From NCBI GenBank assembly GCA_004154925.1, contig QJNS01000300.1, forward strand, positions 19,863 through 83,862: a stretch of 64,000 nucleotides of DNA, read 5' to 3'. Position 1 is the first letter of the stretch; every line of letters starts with the position of its first letter. This document shows positions 1 to 11,043 of the stretch, one piece after another. The notes beneath the pieces are model-generated. The model saw nothing but the letters and a program-made list of their open reading frames with translations. It was not told the origin of the DNA and searched no databases. The stretch is from Monosporascus cannonballus (Eukaryota; Ascomycota; Sordariomycetes; Xylariales). The position numbers were made by a program, and so were the translations under genes.

Positions 1-1845
1 AGGGGGCGTTGCACCTTCCTCCTCGTCTAGATAAAACTGACGTCTCTTCCATCTCTCATGGAGCTGTCTTCTCGCATGGACCCTCTTGCGTTTCTCCAGG
101 CCGGAGCGAGGGATACCTGTAGCCATAGCCCGATGTTGGGCTCGAAGCCTGCTCTCGGTAAGAGCGAATCTAACAGCATCGGGGATGGGCTGAGACGCCG
201 CAGGGGGGGTTGGACCAGCAGGTTCCTCGTTTTCACCACCACCCAAATTCTCTTCATCTAGTGGTGATTGCCCGTTTTCTTCCTCCTCTTCGGACGATTC
301 GCTCTCACCTTCGTCGGCAGCGGTGTATGGCTCTTGCATGTGGATGGAATCCAGGATATCCTCAATTTGGGTATAGTCGCCAGAGAGCAGTGAAGACAAG
401 TCAACCATGTTCTGGGGAGGGTTGATGATGCCACTCCAGTATCGTGCATCCCCGTTTGGGGAACGGGCCGTCCTGGAAGAGGGACTAAATGATTCCGTAA
501 AAAAGCTCTGACTCGTGTTCCGAGTAAACAACCCAGTCAGGATCTCATCCCTGTTTGCGGTATCTTGCCTGTCCTCGTTGACAACTCCCTTATCATCCGC
601 GAGGCGGACCTCTCCGTCGGACTGGAAAACCTTGCCTTCCATCGGCCTGTTGTGGTCGGCGGGGGGTACTCTACCCTCCCTACCGAACAGGCTGCTCAGG
701 GGTTGTCTGCTATTGATGAGCTGCTGGGCTTCCGTGGTGGTCATCATGTGGTCGTCGAGTCCTTCGAGGATATCTCGGTGCATCTGCTTGTAGAGGACGT
801 AGTAGGCCCGAAACATGCGCAGAAAGTCACGCCTGTTCACGTAGCCATCTCCATCTATATCGTAGCCATCAAAAGTCCTCTTAAGCTTGTCTTTCCTTTT
901 CCTATACGACACACCGTGTAAGAACTCCTCGAATCCGATTAGATCGTCGTGATTGGTATCGTAGAAGGCAAACATGCGGTCGTGGATTAGGTTAGGCGAT
1001 GCGTGTCGGTAGCCACCGGAGGGGACGAGACAACGCTCGAAGGTCTTTCTGTCCATAGCCAAGCCCAGGTTGTTGGGATCATCCCTCCACTCGGTGTTGG
1101 CCATAAACGTCCACTGTTCCCAGAAGGCATCAAGCTCGACTCGTTCGAAACCGGTCTCGTGAGTCCACTTGGTCAAGAGGCACCTGGGCAAGCTGCGGAT
1201 GGCATTATCGGGATCGCCCGGGTACCAGGGGGGCTGTACCAATCGCGGACCGAAGGGGGGAGCAGGAACCCTGACCTTGTAGAAGATGTGCGTCTTGTTG
1301 TGTAATCCCTGAGCCTCGCATACTTCGCAGAGGTCGAAGTCGGCACAGTTGGCGCAGCGATACCTGATACCTCGGATGGGTACCATGCCGCACCCATTAC
1401 ACTGACAACCACGATGTACGTAGGCATTACGTCTGGCGTTATCTTCCGAGACCCTAAAGAGCAGGGTGACGATATTCTCACCGGCGCGTTGTCTCGGCTC
1501 CTGGGCGGCATCGTTGTACCACTCGGCGTTGCTGTACTCATGATTGGCTTGACTATCCGACGTCTCGATGGTCTCTCTCAGATTGGAAAAGGCGTTCTCG
1601 TCCCCATGGGATTCGGACTCCTCCGATTCTTCTCGATCAGAGCCTGGGCGAACACGACGGACGGCATTACGGCGACGGAGTCCAGGCCCAGGGGGTAGGG
1701 CCTCCGGGCGAGAAGGGTCGAAGCGGGTAGAGTAAAGATAATAACCGAGGGCGGCGGCGGCAGCCGCTGAAAACACGGCGACAGCTATCCTTGGGCGTGC
1801 CAAATTAGACGCTGCTGCGGTGGCGCCAGATGAAAACGAAGACAT
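1..1845 (-). CDS. ZZ zinc-finger and EF-hand protein with N-terminal membrane segment (partial, open at left edge)
   Basis: A single uninterrupted frame of 615 codons runs from an ATG at 1845-1843 to the window edge with no stop, so the C-terminus lies outside. Residues about 20-42 form a hydrophobic Ala-rich segment, probably a membrane anchor or organelle targeting signal. Residues about 144-194 form a ZZ-type zinc finger (CQCNGCG, then CANC and CEAC, then a His pair). Two EF-hand loops follow: residues 296-307 (DTNHDDLIGFEE, complete ligand set) and 329-340 (DIDGDGYVNRRD, Asp in place of Glu at position 12). The tail is acidic and Glu-rich. ZZ fingers bind peptides and EF hands bind calcium, so a calcium-sensing adaptor role is an inference. 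I do not recognise a named orthologue. Coding is sure; function is not. Confidence 0.85.
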   Translation of the reverse strand, partial: MSSFSSGATAAASNLARPRIAVAVFSAAAAAALGYYLYSTRFDPSRPEALPPGPGLRRRNAVRRVRPGSDREESEESESHGDENAFSNLRETIETSDSQANHEYSNAEWYNDAAQEPRQRAGENIVTLLFRVSEDNARRNAYVHRGCQCNGCGMVPIRGIRYRCANCADFDLCEVCEAQGLHNKTHIFYKVRVPAPPFGPRLVQPPWYPGDPDNAIRSLPRCLLTKWTHETGFERVELDAFWEQWTFMANTEWRDDPNNLGLAMDRKTFERCLVPSGGYRHASPNLIHDRMFAFYDTNHDDLIGFEEFLHGVSYRKRKDKLKRTFDGYDIDGDGYVNRRDFLRMFRAYYVLYKQMHRDILEGLDDHMMTTTEAQQLINSRQPLSSLFGREGRVPPADHNRPMEGKVFQSDGEVRLADDKGVVNEDRQDTANRDEILTGLFTRNTSQSFFTESFSPSSRTARSPNGDARYWSGIINPPQNMVDLSSLLSGDYTQIEDILDSIHMQEPYTAADEGESESSEEEEENGQSPLDEENLGGGENEEPAGPTPPAASQPIPDAVRFALTESRLRAQHRAMATGIPRSGLEKRKRVHARRQLHERWKRRQFYLDEEEGATPP

Positions 1846-3454
1846 GGCGAACAAGTGAGGCTCATTGCGAAAAAAGGATGGGGGGGACTACCGGTAGAAG
1901 GTAGGTATGGATAAGAGAAAGAACTGGTGCTGCTAAGGCATCATTCGGCTTATCGCGAATGATATATAAGTAACGCAAGATGGACGTCAGATACTGTCGA
2001 TGTCTGGTCCGATGAGATTGGGAGTTCTTGGTAAGAAAAAACTCGAAGTGTCGGTTGCGGGTACAAGAAGCATCGGGTACACGGTGGTGCATGTGTAGCA
2101 CGTAGTCTGCATAGGCTCTAAATAAGTGTGAAGGCACGTCACAGCTGCAGAATAAAATCTGACCCAAGTAAGCTTACCTAAGTGGAGCCGGCGCCTCTAG
2201 CTCTATATACATATTTACATACAATAGCTTCTGATAGCTTTTTCGGACATTGATAAGGCCAATAAACTGTCACCCGGCTTCTCCCACATCGTCTTTTTAG
2301 ATCCCTTCAAGTTCTGGTCGCCCTGTAGACCCCGTCAAGAGGTCTATCATCTGCCAGCGCCTCTGGGCTTATAACCTCCGTATCCTCGATCTTCAGATCC
2401 TACGCATATACGCGCTCAGGTTAACTTTAGCTCTAAGGACATCCAATTTTCCATCTCTCTTTTTTTGCTTTGTCGGATTTGAGAATGTGTCGAGGAAACT
2501 AGGTACAATGTCGCTGCACCGTGTTGACCCAGGGCTACGGAAACAATTCGATTAGGACCTCCGAAAATGAAGCCTCGACGGTTCTTTGCGGCTTCGTGTA
2601 TCTCTTCAATTGAAGTTATATATCCTACCTATCTAGGCAACAGGCAAATTTCAAAGCGTTGATCGCAAGTCCAAGCACGCCGGCTGTTTGTTCATAGGTA
2701 ACAGCAGTGGCTTCTACTGCAACTACGAAATGCCGACAACATTGGTTATACATTCGCAAGCTTAGGGTAAGAGCGCCAGTTGACGTTAGCGATGGGATTA
2801 CCGAACATACCTACGTAAGTAGGTTAGAATATATCAATGTCGTCGAGTCTGTGCCCAGGAGCTTAACACGTAAATTCATTGGGTGATCATTAGTCAGGGG
2901 AGATACGGAACCGCCAACGTTACCTGTGCATGCTTCCAGTACGGAGACTTGGAGCTCCAACGCCATATTTGCACAGTATATGCGTCAGAACATGATACCA
3001 TAGCCTGGCGACCATAAAGGCTGGATAACTACGTGTGATGTAGCTGATTCTTCATACCTGTGCAAGGGAATTATATGTTGCTTCGTAGAGTTCCCGGGCT
3101 GCCCGGCTGCCCGGCACTCGAAGCGTGACATCGCGTTAGCGCTTCGGGAACCAAAAATAGAGGGTGTCGTTCTCCCCACTGATTCCGCTATTAAGCAAGG
3201 CGCAGCAGCGTGACGGGCTGGTTTCAGCTTTTGAGCAGCGCTGATTGATTGGGGAGTTCAAGGGTGCGAGTTCCCCGAAGAATGATTCCAAGCCCGCGCC
3301 CACGTCACCAGGCCGCGTCGTCAGCCACAATCCCAACATCTTTTTCAGTTCCGGAGCGAACGTTTGGTTTTTGAATCCTTCTCGTCGACCCTCACCTAAA
3401 CGCAAGCACCCTCTCTTCCCAGGCGCATTCGTTAATTTTTTTTTTCAATCGTTC
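1846..3454. other. gene-free interval
   Basis: Between the divergently transcribed ZZ/EF-hand gene and the M50-like gene. Only short frames without family features occur. It presumably carries both promoters. I see no RNA gene or clear repeat. Confidence 0.5.
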
Positions 3455-4462
3455 ATGGCTCCTGTCTTGACTCCCGTCTTAGAGAAATCCGGGCCCACGG
3501 TCTTCACGGGCCCCCTGGTCCGGAGCGCCAAAGCCGCCGTGGTTGCCGCCGGCCCGAACGTTGCCAAACTCGCTAGCCGCGAGATCTTATCGCGCCGTGG
3601 TCTAGCCGTCACCAGCGACTCCCAACGAACGACACTCGGCATAATCGGGGCATACGTCGTCGTTATCGCGCTGCTATGGAACTTGCCCTATGTTCAGTGG
3701 TCGCTCTGGCCCTTCAAGGTGGGTTGATAATCGCTCGAGCAAATACTCTATCTAGATGGAAGGACCTGGCTTAACGACATCTCAGATGCTCGTCATCGCG
3801 TTTCATGAATTCGGTCATGCCTTCGCGGCGATATGTACCGGAGGCCGCGTCAAGTCTATCTCGCTTGACCCGCGTGAAGGTGGCGTCACTCACATGGTTG
3901 GGGGCATGAATTTTATAACACTTCCGGCTGGTTATCTCGGATCTTCCCTCATTGGCGCCTTGTTGACGTTTTGCGGCTTTAATATCGTCGCAAGCAAGAT
4001 CGCCAGTCTCGTGTTGGGAGTCTGCTTCCTTCTGACTCTGTGGTGGGGGAAGAAGGACTGGCTAACCATCCTGACGATCCTCCTCGCCGTGGGGCTCCTG
4101 GTAGCATGTTGGTTTATCGCCCACGCGATAGCACTGAGATTCGCCGTCCTATTCATCGGGGTGATGAGTTCGCTCTACAGCGTCTGGGATATTGTGAGGA
4201 CCCTCCACTCCCCCCCCCCTTCTCTTGGGGCCTAGTATTAATCATCATGTAGTGCGATGATCTCATCTTACGCAAAGTTAACAGCTCCGACGCCAGCGTA
4301 TTTGCCCAGCGCTACGGAGGCTCTTCGCAGTGCTGGGGGGTGATTTGGTCCATAATATCCATCATCATCATGGTTGCCGGCATTATTGCTGGTATCGCCG
4401 CCTTCCCCCAGTCGTTCGCGCAACAAGTGGAGGATTCGAGAAACTTCCTCCCGACTCGCTAA
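3455..4462 (+). CDS. M50B-like membrane metalloprotease family protein
   Basis: Three exons, 3455-3718, 3786-4193 and 4253-4462, give 293 residues. The introns (67 and 59 bp) both have GT-AG ends and are phase 0. The zinc-binding HExxH motif (HEFGH) is at residues 95-99, just after the first splice junction, followed by the AGYLGSSLIG block typical of the peptidase M50B-like family. Several hydrophobic helices follow, and the last exon adds another membrane segment near the C-terminus. A hydrophobic segment also precedes HEFGH (residues about 65-82). The ATG was chosen because it follows a pyrimidine-rich leader and begins a plausible short cytosolic N-terminus; the frame is also open upstream. 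Members are multi-pass membrane proteins; the substrate is unknown. The structure joins cleanly across both introns. Confidence 0.85.
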
Positions 4463-5315
4463 AGCAGTCTTCTACTCTTTGCATCCGCTTTATGGCTTGC
4501 TTTATCTCTAATTCCGCTTTATATCAGTCAGCAGTAATCTAGGATGACACAACGGAGATTGGGCGCATTGAGGACGCATTTAGGATTGACGTTGCGAACA
4601 GATACCCGTTAATAATGAAAACGAGCGTTTAATGACCGTCTAATCCTCTCCCGTGCCTCTGGTGTTTTCAGATTCAAGGTTCAGCGTATCATCCCGTAAT
4701 ACAAGCCTAGGTGGCCGGAAACTTAACATGCTCGGCACTTCCACCTGGTTAACGTCTTCAAGGCATGGCTCTCGCTTGTAGTCATCTCCATGGATATCTG
4801 TTAACTGAACTAATTCATGACGAAGGTTAGTAAACCGCGTAGCATCGTAATATACCTTCATCAACACCGAAGTAGCCAGAACGGCGTTCTCGCTGACCTT
4901 ACATACACGTTGACTTCATGGAGCTTTGTGTCAAGTAGAGCTAAGATGTAATAAGGGGGTTCGTCTAGCACCTGGCTTGATGACATTTATGCACTAAAAC
5001 GAGTTTGCTACGCCCCGTAAATGCACTAGACGCTTTATCCCCGCTGTTTGCCGTTTCGGGAAGAGTTCGGCGACGGCCACCGATTCACGACTTCTGGAGT
5101 TCCGAGAAGGATTTGGTGGATCCTCTGGCACGACTGCGATGTCATGCGAGTCCCAGAGCAGATATAATAGAAACGTTCCCGTGCAATAGGCCCGAACTTC
5201 ATACATCTTCTGGCAGATAGAAACGATACAAAATATAGTTGGTTCTCTGTGATCAAAGATTTGCAGCTGCACGGAACATGCCGTATGTGCATATAAGCCG
5301 ATCGCTTGAAGAACA
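4463..5315. other. gene-free interval
   Basis: Holds the 3' flank of the M50-like gene and the promoter of the next gene. A 75-codon frame on the minus strand (4640-4867) looks weakly protein-like but has no start context, partner exon or recognisable motif. Confidence 0.4.
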
Positions 5316-6504
5316 ATGAAAGCTAACAGGCTACGCCCCAGCGAAACGGAGGAGTTCAAGTTTCCCTCAGTCGAGGAGATCTCCAAAAGCCCGGCTTTCT
5401 CCACGGCGATATGGGAGCTAGAGCCGCACGAGAAAGGTCTCCTGCCGGTAGCGGTCGGCAGGGGAGGGCCACTGAACATCAGCTGGGAGATCCACGGTGA
5501 CGGTCCGATAAAGTTGCTCGTAGGTGTCTCCCCGACGCGGCGGGCTGCCACTCCGTCCCGGGAAGCGTCCGCGCTCTCCCGTGCGGGGATGACGGATGCC
5601 TGACTGACTAACTGACGCGACCTTCCGATAGCTCATCAACGGCCTGGGCATCTTCAACACGTCCTGGCAGCGGCAGACGCTGCACTTCGGCCACAACAAG
5701 GGGACCGAGTACTCGGTGCTGATCATCGACAACCGGGGGATGGGCAAGTCGAGCCGACCGATCATGCGGTACAGCACGTCGGAGATGGCGCGCGACGTGC
5801 TCGAGGTGCTGGACCACGTGGGCTGGACCTCGGAGCGGCAGGTGCACGTGTGCGGGGCGAGCATGGGGGGGATGATCGCGCAGGAGCTCGCGTGCCTGGC
5901 CCCGTCGCGCGTCGCCTCGCTGAGCCTCCTCAGCACGGCGGCCGTCATCGAGAACAACACGACGTTCGCCGAGAACCTAGCCAACCGCCTGCGCATGCTA
6001 GCGCCCAAGAGCGTCGACCGCAGCGTGCGGTACACGGCCGAGGCTTGCTTTGCGCGCGCCTGGCCCTCGCGGCCCGACAACGCCGAGCTGCCCGACGAGC
6101 ACAAGACGCCGCGGTGCCGCTTCCCACCGGAAGGTTACCGCAGGTTCGAGAGCAACTACGCGCGCTTCGCGGCCCAGGACGCCGCCAAGCAGCGGGACCG
6201 CGTCGGGTTCACGAAGCTCGGTTTCCTGTTGCAGGCGGTCGCGGCAGGTTGGCACCACAAGAGTCCCGCGCAGCTGCGGGAGATGGCGGACGCCGTTGGC
6301 AGGGACAGGATCCTCGTCCTGCACGGCACCGAAGACGGCATGATTCCGGTGCCGCATGGGCGCAAGCTGATTGAATACATACAACCCGGCAAGGGGCTGA
6401 TCGAGGAAGGCGTTGGACATGCACCCTTCATCGAGCGGACGCGGTGGTTTAACGAACTATTGGAGGAAATGTGCTCTACGGGGAAAAGGTTGAGTGGACG
6501 GTGA
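5316..6504 (+). CDS. alpha/beta hydrolase fold protein
   Basis: Two exons, 5316-5519 and 5632-6504, give 358 residues. The 112-bp intron has a GTAGGT donor, a CTAAC branch sequence and a TAG acceptor. The LINGLG segment after the junction supplies the oxyanion-hole strand, followed by IIDNRGMGKSS. The nucleophile elbow is GASMG with Ser145, the acid is probably Asp303 (HGTEDG) and the base His331 (GVGHAPF), so the catalytic triad is complete. Length and order fit soluble epoxide-hydrolase/esterase-like proteins; the substrate cannot be read from sequence. Exon 2 has a stronger G/C preference at third codon positions than the neighbouring genes. No signal peptide is evident, so it is probably cytosolic. 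Confidence 0.88.
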
Positions 6505-6867
6505 GCCTATATTCCCAGGGCATTTTGTGCAACACCACATGCAATGCCCAATCGCTCCATGGAACACTGAATGTAAGGCGTAATTCTATATCACGACCAC
6601 ACAACGCCTCTCAAAAAGGAAAGGGACCATATAACCCGCGAAATAGACACCACACGAGTCTCTAGCCAGAGACAGCCCACGCCTGTTCATTAAAAAACGA
6701 GGTATCTGATACTGCAAGCAAAGATATCCCTACGATGCTGACCCTCTTTTCCCCCAAATCAACGCCGTGAAATTCAGCTCCCGCTCAACCGTTTTTTTTT
6801 CCCCAGCGCTCAGTCAACACCGGCGCCACTGCTGTACATGATTCTCCGTACTCTCGATCAATCGCGC
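6505..6867. other. intergenic, convergent 3' ends
   Basis: A 363-bp space between the convergent 3' ends of the alpha/beta hydrolase and Swc3 genes. It should contain both polyadenylation regions. Nothing else seen. Confidence 0.5.
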
Positions 6868-9286
6868 TCAGCTTATAGTAGCAATGAAGCTCTGGTACTG
6901 CTCATCCTCACCCCTTGCCTTCGGGGCCGGCTTCTGTGGCGCCGCTGCTGCTGGTGCCGATGTCTGTTTCGTGTTCCACAGTACTCCGGCCTGAGGTGGG
7001 CGGTTTGGCTGCTCGGCCCTGAGCACGTCTGAACGATCATCATCGACCTGGCCCTCATCGTCGGCTCTCGGAAGCCGCATCGCGAGAATTACATACTCGG
7101 CCCTCGTCATGTTATCCATAACATCGTCCATATACCTTCGTACTTCCTCGGGGGATGCTACAACCTTAGCCAAGTTTTCGAGGTGCTTTCCCGACTGCGA
7201 ATGCAGCCTAATTGTGACTGGCTGATAATAATCCAGTGCGGGATCACCGCCATACTCAGACTTACTTCCCTTGCGCACAATAAGAAAAGAGGCGATGACG
7301 TGATTGGGGCTAGAGTATTCAAGAATACTGTATTTCGGAAACAGATATCTGTCCCCAGTCCCACCGGCGAATTCGAAGACGATGGCAGAAATATCGGGTT
7401 TCGCGGTAGGCGGCGGGCCTTTGGAACGCAAAGCCTGCTGTGGAGATGCGGCATGCGGCTGCTGAGCTGGCGAGGCCAGAGAAGATTTCCTCGGGCCCGC
7501 ACCATTAGTTAGGCTAGGTTGCTCTGCGGTACCGGAAGCTGCCGACTGTGAGGATCCGGAACCAGCGGGCGGAGGTTTAGGCACGTCCTTTACTACACGA
7601 TCCTTTAACTTATCGAGTATATTCTTCAACTCCGGCGCATCGTTAAAGCGGGTCTTGTTGTGGGCTACTCTGCGAACCATGTCCCTTACCCCGGCATCGT
7701 CCAAGGCCCTCTTGACTAAAAGGATGACCAGAGGGTCGCTGTCCGGCGGAGGCCTCAGATCCGTTGACTTCTGATTGGGGTTGGAACTCAGCACAATGTC
7801 CAGGATGGAATTGACTTCGTCGGCGAAATATTTGACCCTCCTGCCATCGACGAGCAGTCGATCAGCCGATGGGCCCTGCTGTCCGCCTTTCTTCTTGTAT
7901 TCGGCCGTAATCTGATCTATGATCCTTTGGAAGTGAGCCAACTCCTGTGGGGCGGCATCCCCTATAGCGACGCGCTTCATGAGGTCACGTAGATGAGGGT
8001 CTTCCGAAGCTCTCTCAGCCAAGGTGACAATTATCGGGTCTGCACCCGGAGCTGCCGACGCAGGCTGCTTCACGCCGGAGGCCGGTGGAGGCTTGGCCCC
8101 AGACGGAAGAGCCGGCCCACCGACAGCGGCTGGTTGGTTCGGCCCCTGTAACGCTCGAGATGGCGTCGGAGCTGGTTGAGAAGCGGCGGTCGCCGCGGGG
8201 AGGGCGGGACCATGCGTTGGCTGCACATGTGCATGTGCAGCAGGCGGAACCGGGGCAGGAGGGTGTTGAGGGGGAGCAAGAACGGACTCGAGTCCTCGTG
8301 GAGAAGCCAGCGGCTTGCTCGAAGGAGCCGTAGTGATCTGCTGTCGATAGAGGTCTGTTTGTGGAATGCGGGGCTGGCCTGGAATTCCATGGGGCGCTGG
8401 TGCTGGTGGTTGTATTTGTGAGTTCTGAGGTTGGGTTGGGATCTGTGGGTGACTCTGGACTGGCGGTGGCTGTATCGGAGCTGGCGACTGAAGTTGTGAC
8501 TGCGGCTGCGGGTGCGACTGCGGCGATTGGCGCTGGGGTTGGGATGAAGTCTGTGAATGCGAAGGCGAGGGAGCGGTAGTCGGTGCTGAGGCTGCGGCGG
8601 GCTGGGCGGCCGTGGATGGTGTCTCCGGCTTGGGCGGTGGAGGCATTACACCGTTGGGAGGGCCATATTGCATGATGGGCCTGAAGGTAGAATTGGTCGT
8701 GGGCGCGGGTTTAAGATCCTTGACAGCGTACATGGTAGCTTCGATGACATGGGGCTCGACAGTGATAGTGGCCTGCCCAATCTTCGTCATGCTATCCTTA
8801 GGGGGATTGTTGGGTTCCTCCTTGGTAACGCCTCTCCGCTTCGTCGGCTTAGTCCAGTATTTATCAAATATGCCTTCGTGGATCCATGTCTGACGTGACC
8901 TGGAGAGGGACTCGGCAAGAACACCACTGAAACGCGGGTTAGTATAATCAGAGGAGCACCATAGCCGAGACAGACGAATCAAGCATGACAACATACCTCT
9001 CCGGTATAGACTGGTAATCCTTGGTGGAAAGGTCGTCCGGCTGTGGATTCTCTACGGTAGGTAGCGGCTTGCCAGGCTGGAGGGACTTGGGCAGTTGAGG
9101 CTCTTCGACAGGGGTAGGTTCCGGGACCGACGGTGTCTTCTGTGCTGCTGGCGCTGCAGGCACAGGAGTAGCTGCAGAGGTAGTCGTGGGTGTGGGAGAC
9201 GACTCTGAAGGGGTCACGGCGCGTTTCTTAGCGTTCTGTTCGACGCGCGCAGCTGCCCTCGGTGGGACTTTCCGCTTTCTTTCCAT
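6868..9286 (-). CDS. SWC3: SWR1 chromatin-remodelling complex subunit Swc3-like
   Basis: Two exons on the minus strand, 9286-8997 and 8926-6868, give 782 residues. The 70-bp intron begins GTATGT and ends TTTCAG with a CTAAC branch. The N-terminus is basic (MERKRKVPPR, nuclear-targeting character) and leads to the block YQSIPESGVLAESL plus a WIHEGIFDKYW segment that straddles the junction, which I associate with Swc3. A long Pro/Gln-rich low-complexity stretch covers roughly residues 175-385. The conserved C-terminal part (VFEFAGGTGDRYLFPKYSIL) starts near residue 600. In yeast, Swc3 is part of the SWR1 complex that deposits histone H2A.Z. The family assignment rests on remembered conserved blocks; the gene model is strong because the phase is exact across the intron. 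Confidence 0.8.
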
Positions 9287-11043
9287 CTTGATAGGGACGG
9301 GATAAGCGATGGACGAAGCGACCAGAGGAGTTTACCGAAACATGAGAGGCCGGAGATGGCGATGGAGGACCATCGAAAAGCCCGGAGGGATAGGGACGAG
9401 AAAGCGGAAGTAGGTAGGTAGGTAGGTAGAGCAGAGAAGGCAGGTAGGCCTTTTGCTACCTAAAATGGCGTTACTAGATATGTAAACGTAGAATGAAGAA
9501 ACCGACGAAGTACAATATGACGAGAAAAAGAAGGCTTGGGCCGAGCGTACGTCCCGAACGTGCTGCTCATCAGACAGACCAACAATCCAAGTTGAACATG
9601 TAGGAGGTAATTGAGTGATACATGCCAGTAGTCCTCTGGTACTAGGTAGGTAGTGAATGGTGGAATGAATGGAAAATGAGTGGGTGGATCGACTGATCGA
9701 GAGGAACGGGTTGGATAAGATAGATATGGGGATGGGGGATTTAGAAAGAAGCTTCCTCTTCGTCGTTTATGAGAGAAGGGCTCAGGCGCGGAGAGCAGAG
9801 CCGCCCATTGGCTGGCCGACTGGCGCGCAATTCGAATGGCCCAATCAGCGTGATACCCATGCCAGGTACCTACAGAGATATTTAGGTGTGTCGATACAGG
9901 CCATGGCGGGAAGATTGGAAGAAAGTTAGGTGACAACGTACCTAGGTACCCGCATTTATGTAGATCTGCACGAATTGAAGGCCGCCCGCCCTGGTGCTTG
10001 CTCCCCGTGTACCTAGGTAGTATTAATGCATTGTGTTGTTGACCTTATCATCTACCTCATGGCCCGACAAGCCACTTAGAATCCTCCAAGGAGACGTCTC
10101 TGGACAGGACATCCCGACTAACATTACCTAAAACGTCTTATATGGTGGTATGTAGCATTCCCTCTGTGCTGCGGGCAGAAGCACGTGCAGGTTGAGGCTG
10201 AAACGGTCGTCGCGGCCATATAGGTCCCTTAGCCCAAAAGAAGCTGAGTGAGGGCTGAGTGAGGGCGAGCGCAATTATGCCACGACATTGGACAAGGCCC
10301 GGAGTTTGATAATGACAGGGCTCGGCTTCGGAGTTTGGCCGCATGACCGACCCCAGAACGGCCCCGTCATGTCATGTCGTAATATTGCAGGAAACTGGTG
10401 AATAAGCATTATCCTTCTTACCTACACACATGCCTCAGGTACGTTACTACGCAACCGATACCGGGTTGTTTTCCTCCCTTTATTTATTTCCTGTCCTCAA
10501 CCATCCTGTATCTTTTCCCTAACTGGCTTGATTTTAGTTTACCTAAGAGCCTGTTGTAGTCGGGGATCGACAGACATTCATAAGCAGACTGGTCCGGACT
10601 CCGTTTTATTCTGCCAGGGGCTGTTCCGGCTGTCCCCAATTTATCGCCTCCGGTAAAGCTGGAGCTAAGCTGATCCGCAACTTTGGTAAACTCTATATTC
10701 CGTTAGAGTCGCAACTCACCCCTGGAGAGAATAGCTTCTCCGGGGCTACGGCGTTGCTCTAAAAGGTGGTGTCTACGCTAAGAAGACGAGGGAAACGTTT
10801 TGGCACGGCAGCACGTGGTCGCTTACTTACTGGCCCCCAACTACGATCTACCTTCAGGATCAGTCTAGGAGCTACCAACCGCTCTTTTCTTGACGCGGAC
10901 TTCGCCCTTCTTTGAATTCTGCCCTGTCCCGGTCACCCCTCTGCAGCAACGGCAACCAAACCCGGACATATATACTAGCACAATTCCTATGCACATGTTA
11001 TTGCAGCCTAGGTGGATCCTGGTTTTATAGCTAAAGCCTCGTG
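9287..11043. other. gene-free interval with AGGTA-type short repeats
   Basis: Lies between the divergent SWC3 and ABHD12-like genes. It contains TAGG tandem copies at 9411-9429 and several palindromic CCTAGGTACC-like motifs (near 9642, 9864, 9938 and 10011). Short minus-strand frames here (for example 10865-11236) lack family features. Confidence 0.5.
9411..9429. repeat. (TAGG)n microsatellite
   Basis: Four and three-quarter perfect copies of TAGG directly upstream of SWC3. The motif is one half of the AGGTA palindromes scattered through this window. Confidence 0.9.

Noticed and set aside
4640..4867. 75-codon minus-strand frame with protein-like composition
   Set aside because: It has no plausible start, partner exon or family motif and lies in the 3' flank of the M50-like gene.
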